Source of the DNA: Noviherbaspirillum suwonense
GTDB lineage: Bacteria; Pseudomonadota; Gammaproteobacteria; Burkholderiales; Burkholderiaceae_D
Assembly: GCF_900182955.1 (NCBI RefSeq)
Contig: NZ_FXUL01000019.1
Location: 1-64,000 of the forward strand
DNA: 64,000 bases
Direction: 5' to 3'
Shown here: one piece after another, positions 34,080 through 45,600 of the stretch
Position numbering within the stretch: the first letter of the stretch is position 1
Layout: every line of letters begins with the position of its first letter
Program-made: the position numbers and the translations under genes
The notes under the pieces: generated by a model
The model's input: the letters and a program-made list of their open reading frames with translations, nothing else
What the model was told of the DNA's origin: nothing
Databases searched by the model: none

Positions 34080-36332
34080 TTATCTCTTTCCAGGTAATGT
34101 CAAGCTAGGCGCTTTCTGAGCAGCCGTTGCCGAATTGTTATAAATCATAAAATTGACCTCTCTACCAACTTGCTGCCCCATTTGACTCGACAAATCTCGT
34201 AAGCCAAGTACTCGCAAATCACGTGCTGACAGCGGGCCAGTACGGGTTCCGCCTGAACGTAAGCCAATGCCCAATTCTTGCGCTCGGATCAACAAAGCAG
34301 GGTCTGCGAGCGCAACATCAAAGTCACTTACGCGTCCAAAATCAAAAGGCTCGCCGGTCTTGAAGCTTCTCCCGGTAACAGCACTTCCTTGAAGTAACGG
34401 CTCTGCATTTTCGTATCCTGCGCGGCCTAATCCAGAACGCATGTTGTTACCGAATTGGGCAAAGTCCTCTACGTTCGCAAAGCCATGCGGCACTGAGCTA
34501 TTTGCCGCACTTTCCGGCACAACCCCCAATATCCCACCACTACGCTGCAAATAATTGTATATCGCCGCGTCAGCAGTCGGCCCAAGCGCGCGCAGGCCCA
34601 TTGCCCCCAGTTCGGTTACTTTTGCATAAGCGTTGAAACTGAATATCTCGCCCAAGCCACCTGCAAACTGACTCGCCCCCTGATCGTACTCGAACGGTCG
34701 CAAGTTGAACTGGTCAAGCCGATTGATATTCTTGCCGCCGGTAAGGGCCAGGTCGCCGATCATGGCCCAGCCCTTGGTGGCATCGCTTACAAGGCCGACG
34801 GTGCCCTGAGCCACGCCAAGGCTGAAGTTTTTGCCTAGCATGCCGGCAAAGCCAAGAGCGTTGCCCATCTGCTCGCCGTAGCCCATGGATGGCGTGCCGG
34901 CGTTTTCCGCTTCGGTGGAATAGCCTGTCGGAAGGCCGGTGAGGGGGTCGTAGACCGGCTGGATTGTCGAGCTGATGGTATTGGTCAGTGTGTGGATTTC
35001 AAAGTCCGGTGATACCACTGGATACGACACTGCCCCGGTATTCCAGATCAGCCCACCATCCGCACTCTGCCCAACCATGTGCAGCGAGGCGTTGTCCGGC
35101 ACGCCGGGTATGTTCCATTCTGCATAGTCATTGTCGGATCCAGTTAATCCGCCATCGCCGCGCTTGGTAATGATCGTGGTCTCGGGCAGCCATGCGGTGC
35201 CATCGGCGTCGTGCCAACCTACGCCTGAGGGAATGGATGCTTCCGTGTGGCCTAAGCCGCTTGTCCGGCTAACTTGTCCGCCATAAGTATCTGCATACTG
35301 ATCAGCCATTGTCCGCGCCGGCGCATTCCAATAATCCGCCTCCGACATGCCCAGCCCGGACATCGCCAGTGCGTTCGCAATCCTGGCGTCGTTGTTCATC
35401 GCCTCAATCTCGGAACGCCTGAAGTCTTCGCGGGCAATGTCCGATACGCCGCTGCTCCAGTTGGCCTCGGCAATACTGCTGCCGATCGCCTGCCCAAACG
35501 CATCCGCCGCAATCTGCGTCACGCTGATTCGCCCGCCCCGCGCCACTGCCGTCGCGGCCCCAGCGGCAAGTCCGGTCAATGCCGGCTTCGCCAGCCGTTC
35601 ACCCCAGCCGGCTTGCGCATACGCCTCCGTGCGCACGCCATCGACGGTCATGCCCAGTCCTTCGCTCACGGCCTGGCCCACGCCCGCGCCGACACCTGCA
35701 GCGGCGACACCGATCCAGCTGAATTGGTCCTGCAAGCCGGTCGCGACGCCGATGCCTTGCGAGACCGCGTTGGCCAACATGGCGCGGGAGACGACGGCAA
35801 ACGTGCCCTGGCCAGCCATGGCGCCGGTAGCGACTTCACCAATGCCGGCAGCGACGCCGCCTCCCACGAAGGCCAGTCCGACCTGCGACCAGCTGAACTT
35901 GTCCTGCACGCCGATGGCGATGGCCACGCCTTGCGACACGACCGAGGCAGCGGCCGCAGAGAGCGCGCCGGTCACGACCGTCCCTGCGGTGCCGCCGATG
36001 CCGGCTGCATTGACCAGCGGCCCGATCAACTGCGGCGCATACACAGCGCCTACGACTGCCACGATGACCACCAGGATCATCCCCAATATCCCGCACCCGC
36101 CGTCGTCCGGCGGCGGTGGCGGCATGGTGGGGGTGGTGTCACCGACGACCAGGCTGGCGTCGTAGGGCCGCATGCTGTCGGCGCGGTCGAAGGTGGTGCC
36201 GGTCAGCGTAGGGAGTTGCAGTTGCTGGCCGGGGTGCAGGGCAGTTTTGGTGTCAAGGCCGTTGGCCTCGGCGATGAGGTTGCCGTAGGGGTCGTACTGG
36301 CGATTGGTGCTGCCGTCTGCGTAGAGGGCAAG
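34080..36332 (-). pseudogene. orphan Rhs C-terminal cassette with alternative toxin
   Basis: An open frame without Rhs N-terminus starts after a TGA at 36333-36335. It reads LYADGSTNRQYDPYGNL and jumps to IAEANGLDTKTALHPGQQL, a deletion joining the last YD repeat to the end of the LysM domain. From there to about 34,530 it is nearly the same as the main rhs gene (polyproline TMPPPPPDDGGCGI, membrane-like VVAVYAPQLIGPLV, and the linker GKNFSLGVAQG). Then comes a different C-terminus of about 145 residues with LLQGSAVTGRSFKTGEPFDF and RVSDFDVAL, resembling the GS...SDxD active site of nucleotidyltransferases. An in-frame ATG at 36173 exists, but expression is doubtful; it is likely a donor for recombination. 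Confidence 0.8.
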
Positions 36333-36389
36333 TCAGGAGTCTGATCCCACAAGTCGAGTTCGGCTCATTGAGGCTGAAGCCACAAGTTT

Positions 36390-36686
36390 CTATCTAATCA
36401 AATGCGTAACTTGTTCGCCTTTCACATACTTTGCCCACCCCCTAGTATCGATTTCTTCATGGTCAGCCCATTCAGCAAGACCACCAGCTACAGCAACACC
36501 AAGTTCTGCAACTTCAAATTTAGGAGGGGACACATCAAGAGCATTCATCAACGAAATGTGCTCAGGTGATGCCCAGACGGTCTCACACTCGTCGCACATT
36601 ACAACAAAATTTTTTCCGTCAGCACATCGACGAACACCTAACATTCCAGTCCGACAAATTGGACAGTTATTTTTTATGAAGAACAT
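36390..36686 (-). CDS. putative immunity protein of the main Rhs toxin
   Basis: This 98-residue protein begins MFFIKNNCPICRTGMLG and holds a second pair CDECETVW, together a likely four-Cys zinc ribbon. The rest is an acidic helical part (EVAELGVAVAGGLAEWADHE). I use ATG 36686, preceded by GAGG at about 7 bases, rather than a TTG at 36698 that overlaps the end of rhs. It begins 8 bases after the rhs stop and is AT-rich like the other immunity gene. Family not recognised; the role is from position. Confidence 0.65.
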   Translation of the reverse strand: MFFIKNNCPICRTGMLGVRRCADGKNFVVMCDECETVWASPEHISLMNALDVSPPKFEVAELGVAVAGGLAEWADHEEIDTRGWAKYVKGEQVTHLIR

Positions 36687-36694
36687 TATTTGCC

Positions 36695-39600
36695 TCAACG
36701 AATTGGATAACTAGTAATTACTTGATTGCCATTACGTATTACAAGTTGAATGTAATTAACCGAAGGATTGCCAAGTGTATCCCCGCCTTGACCACCAACC
36801 CAACCAACTCGACGCCCCATGTCAACTTTATAGACGCTTTTTTTGCCTACGGTGTTTGTAATCACATTTGGTCCACCTCGCTGCGCAATAGTCCATGCTT
36901 CGTCAACTAAGCCAATTATTCCTTGTCGTCCAGCGTCAAATACGCCGTGTTCCCCAACACGCAAAGGTTGATCTTCTACGTGATGTAATACGTGTTGAAT
37001 CCTATTTCCATATAGCGCGTCTGGACCGTATTGCAATCCCAGTGGGGACTCCCATGTATCGTTGCCAATGTACTTTAGACGATTGGCAGCATCTATTTTA
37101 TTGACCCCGCTGACTTCCGGTACTACCTCCAACACTCCACCAGTACGCTGCATGTAACTGTATATCGCCGCATCCGCAGTGGGCTTTAGCGCGCGCAGCC
37201 CAACAACCCCTAGCTCAGCCGCCTTTAAATACGCGCCGGGACTAACCATCTCGCCAACGGCACCCCCAAACTGGCCTACCCCCGGATCGTACTCGAACGG
37301 TCGCAAGTTGAACTGCTCAAGCTGGTTTATGTTGCTGCCGCCGTTGAGGACCAGGTCACCAATCATGGCCCAGCCTTTTGCGGCGTCACTGACGAGGCCA
37401 ATGCTGCCCTGAGCGACGCCGAGACTGAAGTTCTTGCCGAATGTGCCAGCGAAGCCGACGATGTTGCGCATCTGCTCGCCATAGCGCATGGTTGGGCCGT
37501 CAGTGTTATCCACCTCAGTGGTGTAGCCGGTCGGTAGGCCAGTGAGTAGATCGTAGACTGGTTGGGTTGTCGAGTTGGGGATGTTGGCTAGCGTGCGGAC
37601 GTCGATATCCGGCGAGCCCACCGGATACGACACCGGGCCGGTATTCCAGATCTGTCCCCCATCTCCGCTTTGCCCGACCATGCGCAGTGGAGAGCTATCC
37701 AGCATCAGCGATTCTCTTGCCTGCCGTAGCAGATGCGCATCAGACTGATCCGCCCATGCCTGGTCATATGCTGCGCGCATATCGTCAACGGAAGCGTTGG
37801 GATTGCGGGACATGTAGTCCTGTACGAACCCGTACTCGGCGGAGGGTATCTGGTTCGAGTCGATGCCGCTCAAACTGTCGATGCTCAAGCGCAATCGATC
37901 GGCGGTATTTATGGCCTGACCGCCATAAGTATCTGCATACCGATCAGCCATTGTGCGCGCCGGTGCATTCCAGTAATCGGCCTCCGACATGCCCGGCCCG
38001 GACATTGCCAGCGCGTTTGCAATCCGGGCGTCGTTGTTCATTGCCTCGATCTCGGAACGCCTGAAGCCTTCGCGGGCAATGTCCGATACGCCGCTGCTCC
38101 AGTTGGCCTCGGCAATACTGCTGCCGATCGCCTGCCCAAACGCATCCGCCGCAATCTGCGTCACGCTGATTCGCCCGCCCCGCGCCACTGCCGTCGCGGC
38201 CCCAGCGGCAAGTCCGGTCAATGCCGACTTCGCCAGCCGTTCACCCCAGCCGGCTTGCGCATACGCCTCCGTGCGCACGCCATCGACGGTCATGCCCAGT
38301 CCTTCGCTCACGGCCTGGCCCACGCCCGCGCCGACACCTGCAGCGGCGACACCGACCCAGCTGAACTGGTCCTGCAAGCCGGTCGCAACACCGATGCCTT
38401 GCGAGACCGCGTTGGCCAACATGGCGCGGGAGACGACGGCAAACGTGCCCTGGCCGGCCATGGCGCCGGTAGCGACTTCACCAATGCCGGCAGCGACGCC
38501 GCCTCCCACGAAGGCCAGTCCGACCTGCGACCAGCTGAACTTGTCCTGCACGCCGATGGCGATGGCCACGCCCTGCGAGACGACCGAGGCAGCGGCCGCA
38601 GAGAGCGCGCCGGTCACGACCGTCCCTGCGGTGCCGCCGATGCCGGCTGCATTGACCAGCGGCCCGATCAACTGCGGCGCATACACAGCGACCACGACTG
38701 CCACGATGACCACCAGGATCATCCCCAGTATCCCGCACCCGCCGTCGTCCGGCGGCGGTGGCGGCATGGTGGGGGTGGTGTCACCGACGACCAGGCTGGC
38801 GTCGTAGGGCCGCATGCTGTCGGCGCGGTCGAAGGTGGTGCCGGTCAGCGTAGGGAGTTGCAGTTGCTGGCCGGGGTGCAGGGCAGTTTTGGCGTCCAGG
38901 CCGTTGGCTTCGGCGATGCGGTACCAGTAGCCGGCGTCGCCGTAGGTTTGCCTGGCGATGCCCTGCAGGGTATCGCCGGGTTGCACGCTGTAGCTGGTGG
39001 ACGTGGTGCCGGGGTGGCGGTCGTTGATGACCTGGTAGGTGAAGTTCAGGTCGGCGCCGGCGGTAAATTGCGGGTTGGCGTCGTCGTCCTTGGGCTGGAC
39101 GGGATTGGGGCCGGTGCCGTAGCGGCCGAGGACCTGGCCGTTGGCGATGAGCTGGCGCTGGATGTTGTCGCCCTGCTGGACCAGCAAAGCCTGGCCGCTG
39201 GCGTCATTGTAGTAGCGGCGGTTGTTGCCGCTGCCCTCGGCGTCGGTGATGGCGGTGAGGTTGCCGTAGGGGTCGTACTGTCTTGTTGTGCTGCCGTCCT
39301 GGTACAGGGTGCTGGTGCCGTCGGTACGGTCGATGACGTAGCCTTCGTAGCGCGCCAGGTGGTTGGTGAAGGTGTTGGTGTAGCCGTTGTCGCCGTACTG
39401 GATGACGCGGTATTGGAGGATGTTGCCGACCGCGTCGTAGCTGCCGGTGTGGACGTTGGGCGGGACGGGAACACCGATGTTTTCGAAAAAGTGCTGCATC
39501 TCGGGGCTGATGCTGTCGTTGCCGCTGTAGTCGACGAGATAGTCGGGGTTGCCGCCGATGTCGTTCACGCGTTGCCACAACAGGCGGCCGTTGGCGTCGT

Positions 39601-42600
39601 AGCGGTAGGTGCGCTGGTTGTCGGGCAGTTGGTCGACTTGCGGGACGCCTTCGTTGAGCGCCTCGATCCGGTCTTTGGCCGAGCCTGCGAACACCGTTTC
39701 GAACACATCCATGATGTCTCTGCCTGGTACGGCCGCCTCCACCATCGCGGCCTGATACACCAGTCGGCTGCCGGCGTCATACCGCCGCTGCTCGACGTAC
39801 TGCCCGTCGCGCAGCGTACGCACCAAGCGGTTCATCGCGTCGTATTCATAGGCCGCCGTGGTGTGGCGGCCCTGGGCCTGCCAGGTGTCGCCGGTGCGAT
39901 TGCCCGCGCGGTCGTAGCTGACGCGGTGGCCGTTCGCGCCGAGTTCGCCGGCGGGCGTGGCGGCGTTGACCAGCACCTGCCGGTTCATCGCGTCGTAGCC
40001 GTACCAGCCTTCCTGGTGCTGGGCGATGCCGGCGCCGGCGATGTCGGTGACGATGTGCACCCGGTTGCCAAGGCGGTCATAGCTGATCTGCACGGCGGCC
40101 TTGCCGTCGGCGCGGTCGGTCACGTCGGTCATGCGGCCCAGGCTGTCGAAGTGCAGGGTGTTGTCCTGCAGGAGCAGGCCGTCCTGCACGGTGCGCTCAG
40201 TCACCCGGTTGCCGGCGGCGTCAAAGGCGTAGGTGGTGGTCTTGTGGTTGGCAGCGTCGACGATCTGCACCAGCTTGCCGGCGGTGTCGTAGGTATAGCG
40301 CAGATCCTGGCCGGTTTGCGTGGCCTGTTCAACCATCTGGCCGGCGCTGTCGTAACGGACACGGGTGACTGCGCCGCCGATGTCGGTGTGGGACAGCAGG
40401 CGGCCGAAGTCGTCGTACTGCCAGCTGGCATGGGCGCCGTTGGCGTCGGTCATGCCGCTCTGGCGGTTGTGGTGGTCGTACTGGTACTGGGTTTGCTGGC
40501 CCAGCGGCTGGATGACGTTGATCAGGTTGCCGTGCAGGTCGTAGCGGTAGCGGGTGAGGTTGCCAAGGCCATCGGTACGGGCGACGACGCGGCCGGCTTC
40601 GTCGTAGCGGGTGATGTCAGTGATGCGCTGCTGCCCGCTGTCGGCAAGGATGCCGCTGGCGTTGAAGTCGAAGACCTCGACCGGGGCGGCGATGACGGCG
40701 ATGCGGCGGCCGAGCTTGTCGTAGGTGATGTCGGTGGCGTGGCCGTTGGGGTCGACGGTGCGCACGACGTTGCCGAAGGCGTCGTAGTAATGCCGGACGA
40801 TGCCGCCGTCGGCATGGTGTTCCGCGACGAGCTGGCCGGCGGGGTCGTAGTCGTTGACGGTAACGTTGCCGTTGGCATCGGTCATGCCGATCTGGCGGCC
40901 CATGCGGTCGTGGAAGAAACGGGTGACCGGCGCGCCGTTGCCGGCGTCGGGGCGGGTCTGCTCCACGACCTGGTTGGCGGCGTTGTAGCGGGTGCGGGTT
41001 TGCCAGTCGGGGGAGCGCGGGTCGTCGATGGTGAGGATGTTGCCCCAGCGGTCCTGGGTTTGATGGACTTCGGGGCGCAGGGTCAGGCTGCTGGTGACGC
41101 TGGCGATGCGGCTGGTGGCGGGGAGGGCGTAGGACGTGGAGGCAATGGTGCTGTCGGTCAGGACCGGCAGGCTACCGTCCATGGGGATGTCGAACTGGCC
41201 GCGGGCATGGGCGACCAGCAGGCCGTCGCGCACAAAGGAGAGGTCGTATTCCCAGGAGCCGGCGGGGTACTCGTTGAGAACGAGTTTCTGCATGCCGATT
41301 GGCTGACCGTCGGCGTCTACGCCCATGACTTCGGTGGTTGCCGGGATCTCGGTCCACTCTTCATTGCCGACGGCGCGCACCATCAGGACGGTGGTGGTGC
41401 CGGCGGGCGGCATCGGCCATTGCAGCACGGTCGCCAGTGTGCCACCGCGTTCGGTGGTAGGCAGGTTCAGCGGCTTGTAGGCTGCCAGCGTGACTTCGCC
41501 GGTCAGGGTGCGTGACGTTTCGGTAGCGTCGGCCGGGATGAGTTGCAGCCGGTATTCGTAGCGGCCGGCGGGGATGGCGCTGCGGTCGACGCCGAAGTAG
41601 CCATTGGCGCGCGGCAGCACCGGCATGCTGCGCCAGGCGTCCGTGCTGCCGGCGATGCGGTATTCGAAGCGCTGGCTGCTGCCTTCGCCGGCATTGCCCC
41701 AGACCAGCCAGGCGGCGGCGTCCTTGCCGTTGGCGTTGGCGCCGGTGGTGCTGCTGCGAACGGCGATGTTGTCGATGACGGCAACGCCGTCGGCGCCAAT
41801 GGCCTGGCCGGGCTTGCCGGCGGTGATGTGCAGCTGGCCGGGCAGGGTGACAGTGCTGCCGTCGGGGCCGGTCTGGCGCAGCTCGAACGCGTAACTGCCC
41901 GCGCCCAGCGCGGCGATGTTGGCGCCGGCTTCGCCGTTGCCGGCGTCGATGATGGCAAGCGTGGCCCAGTCGCTGCCGTTGGCGTCGCGGATGACCAGCG
42001 TTTGCGTCAGGCCAGCGCGCGGCTGCGGCCAGCGCAGCATGCTGGCGTCTGCAACGAAAAAGCTGGCGTCCTGTTCGAGGCCGGTCTGGGCGATCGCGCG
42101 GCCGAGCAGGTCGTAGCGGCTGTCGGTGCGGCGCACGTCGGTGGCGAGCGCTGCCGACCAGACGCTGTCGGCCGGCAGCGCGGTGCGGCCATTGCCCTGG
42201 ATGAGTGCGGTGGTGTTGCCCTGCAGGTCGTGCAGCATGACCTTGTGCTGGCCGTCGCCGGCGTTGCTGCGCCAGAGGCGGCCGGCCTGGTCATAGTCGA
42301 AGAACTCCTGCCAGCCGCCGTCGGTGCCGCGGGCGACGACTTCGCCGAAGGCGTTGTAGGCGGTGCCGTGCGCGACGGCGTCGCCGATACTCTGGGACTC
42401 GCGCCAGTCGACTTCGCGGCCGAGGGCGTCGCGCTGCCAGGTCTGCCACAGCGTGGCGCGATGGCCGTCGTCGTCGGTGGTGACTGCCTGCCATGCCTTT
42501 GCCAGCTGGCCGTGGGCGTCGTAGGAGCGGTATTGCGACACGCCCATGGCGTCGGTGCTCTGGACCATGTTGCCGTGGCTGTCGTACTGCATCAGGGTCA

Positions 42601-45600
42601 GGCGGTCGGCGCTGCTGCTGGCGGCGGGCGCATGGCCGGCTTCGTCGGCCTGCTGTATGCCGAGTGCGCGGTCGGTTTGCGCGATGACGTTGCCGAAGGC
42701 GTCGCGCTGGAATTCGATGAGCGGGATCAGCACCGCGCCACCGGTGGTGCTGGCGCGGGCGGGCGCGGCCACGGCGGTGGTGCGGCCAAGGGCGTCGTAC
42801 CAGGTGAAGGTGGAAGCGCCGGCGGCGTCGGTGACGCGGACTAGGTTGCCGACGGCGTCGTAGCCATAGCGTGTGACAAGGTCGCCGCGCACGGTGACGG
42901 TAGGTGCGGCGGGGTCGCTGTATTCGACGTTGACGCGGGTTTCGCTGGTCTTGCGATTGGCGGCGTCCCAGGTGATGCGGGTGATGCGGTCGTCGGGACT
43001 GGAAGACGCGGGCCCGTCCGGCGCGGCTTGCGCGAACTCGACACGCTCGGTCAGGTTGCCCCAGGCGTCGTAGGCGAAGGTGGTGCGGTAGTGCAGCGCG
43101 TCGACGGTGGCGACCTGCTGGCCGCGGCGGTCATAGTCGTATTGGGTGCCGACCCACAGGCCTGCCATCGGGTTTTTTAGCTGCGCCGATTCCACGCGTT
43201 CGCCGAAGGCGTTGTAGCGGTTGCGGGTAATGGCGCCGGCGGTGAACAGCTGCGCGCCGGGGGCGGCGTCGGGGTCGTAGACGGTGACGTTTGCTTCGCT
43301 GAGCCAGGTCAGGCGGCCGTTGCGGTCGACCGCCTGCTGCAGGCTGCGGTCGGCTGCGACGCGGGACACTATCGCGGTGATCTCGGCGCCGTCACTGGCA
43401 TAGGGCAGCGCGACGGGCAGCGCGACGGGCAGCGCATGGCGGGTGAGCGAGACGATGTCGCCGAAGGCATTGCGGGCGTAACTGGTGACGTAGCCGGCGG
43501 CGTCGACCTCGAAGGCCAGGCGGCCCATGCGGTCGTAGGTTTTATGGCTGGCATTGCCGGCGACGTCGCGCCCGGCGATGGCGTCGCCGAAGCTGTCGTA
43601 GCGGGTCTCGCTGGACAGGGTCTGCATGCGTTCGGTGCGCTGCGCCAGGTCGCTGCGGCCGTTTTGCACGGGGTCGTCGAGCGTGGCGTCGTACACGCCG
43701 ACGGGCGGGAACACCGTACGGACCTGGCGGCCGAGCGCGTCGTATTCATAGAACGTGGTGCGGGCGTCGGGCCGACCGTCGGCTTCGGTGCGCGCGCGCA
43801 GGTTGCCGAGCGCGTCGTAGCGCTGGCGGGTGACGAGGCGTTGTGGCGTGGGCTGGCCGTCCAGCGCCAGGTCGCCGTTGCCGTCGTGTGCGACGGTGGC
43901 GACATCGACTTCGGGGGCAATCTCTGCGGTCATCCGGCCGGCAGCGTCGTATTCGTATTGCCACAACGCGCCGCTGGCATTGCGGTAGGCAACGCGGTTG
44001 CCGAGGGCGTCGACTTGCCAGGACTCGGCCAGTCCCAGCGCATCGACATGCTGGGTCAGATGGCCGGCTGCGTCCCATGCCCATTGCTCGGCGTGGCCGG
44101 CGATGTTGCGCTCCAGCAGGCGGCCGAGTGCGTCATAGCGGCTCTGCGTGACGTAGCCTTCGGCATCGGCGGCGGATACGACACGGCCGGCGGCGTCGTA
44201 CTGCTGCCGGGTGATGCGGTCGTGCTGCGGGTCGGCATGCCGCAACAGCGCGATAAAAGTGTCGCGCGGGCTGGCCGCGGCGTCGATGGCCTGCAGGTCG
44301 GCTGTGCTGAGCAACTGCGCATGGCGGGTGAGGACGAGCGTCTGGCCGAGCGCATCGTAGACGCTGTGGGTGAGCGCGCCTTCGGCGTCGATGGCGTAGA
44401 CCATGCGGTTGGCGCCGTCATAGGCGTAGCGCAGTACGCGGTCCTGCTGCGCGTCGGAGACGAGCATGGCTTGCAGCGCGGCGGCGTCGGGCCGTGCGCG
44501 TTGCGGGCTGGACAATGCGGCTGGTGCGTTGGCATAAGCGGTGCTTGTGAGCAGGTTGCCGTTGTTGTCGAGTGTGCGACGCGTGATTTGGCCCAGGGCA
44601 TCGACTTGCCATGTGAGGCGGTTGGCCGCGTCGTAGACCATGTCGGTCACGCGGTCGGCGTTGGAAATCTGTGCCTGGACGGGTGGCGCGCCGAGGGGCA
44701 GTGCATTGGCGTAAGCAATGGTGCGCAACAGGTTGCCGTTGCTGTCGTAGCGGAAAACCGTGAGCGCGCCAACGCCGTCGATGCGGGTGGCCTGACGGTT
44801 GGCGGCGTCGTAGCTGGTGCGTTCGCTGGCGTCGGTGGCGGGGTTGGCGATGCGCTCGGCCAGCGCTGGCACGGTCTGCGTGCTGAACGATGTGCCAGGG
44901 GGCAGCAGCGCGGCGTAGCGGGTGCGGTCGATCACGTTGCCGTTGGCGTCGTAGCGTTGCAGGGTCAGGCCGCCGACGCCGTCCAGCGTGGCGATGGCGT
45001 GGTTGGCGGCGTCGTACAGGGTGCGCAGCCGGAGGTCGTGCGCATCGTCGGCGGTGACGGACGGGGCGCTGCCGTGCTGCCAGCTTGCAAGGTCGATCGC
45101 GGTGACGTAGGCGCGGTGCTCGATGACGTTGCCGTTGCCGTCGTGGCGGTAGGCATTGACCGCGCCGCGGCCGTCGACGGTCCAGGCGAGGCGGCCATCG
45201 CGGTCGAGGACGCGGTATTCGGTGATGTCGGTGGGTGAGGCGGTGACGCGGGCGGCAATGGCGGCGATGTCGCTGGCGAGAGCATCGATTGGAATAGCCT
45301 GGGCGTAGCGGGTGCTCTGGATGATGCGGCCGGCTGCATCGTAGGTCAGCGCGGTGACATCGCCGGCGCCGTCCACGCTGTAGCGCAAGCGGTTCTCGGC
45401 GTCGTAGGCGTAGCGGCTGGTGTAACCGGCGGCATCGGTGCTGGAGAGGAGATTGCCGTTGGCGTCGTAGGTATGTCGTGTGGTCAGCGCCAGGCCGTCG
45501 GCGTCCTCGATCTGGACAATGCGCCGCCCGAGCCCGTCGTACTGGTAGGTGCTTAGGATGCCGTTGGCGTCGGTGACCGACAGCTGCTGACCGCGTGCAT

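Noticed and set aside
37733-41515. A 1,260-codon frame antisense to the rhs gene
   Set aside because: Val/Gly/Ala/Asp-rich repeats mirror the YD repeats read backwards; no start signal or known domain.
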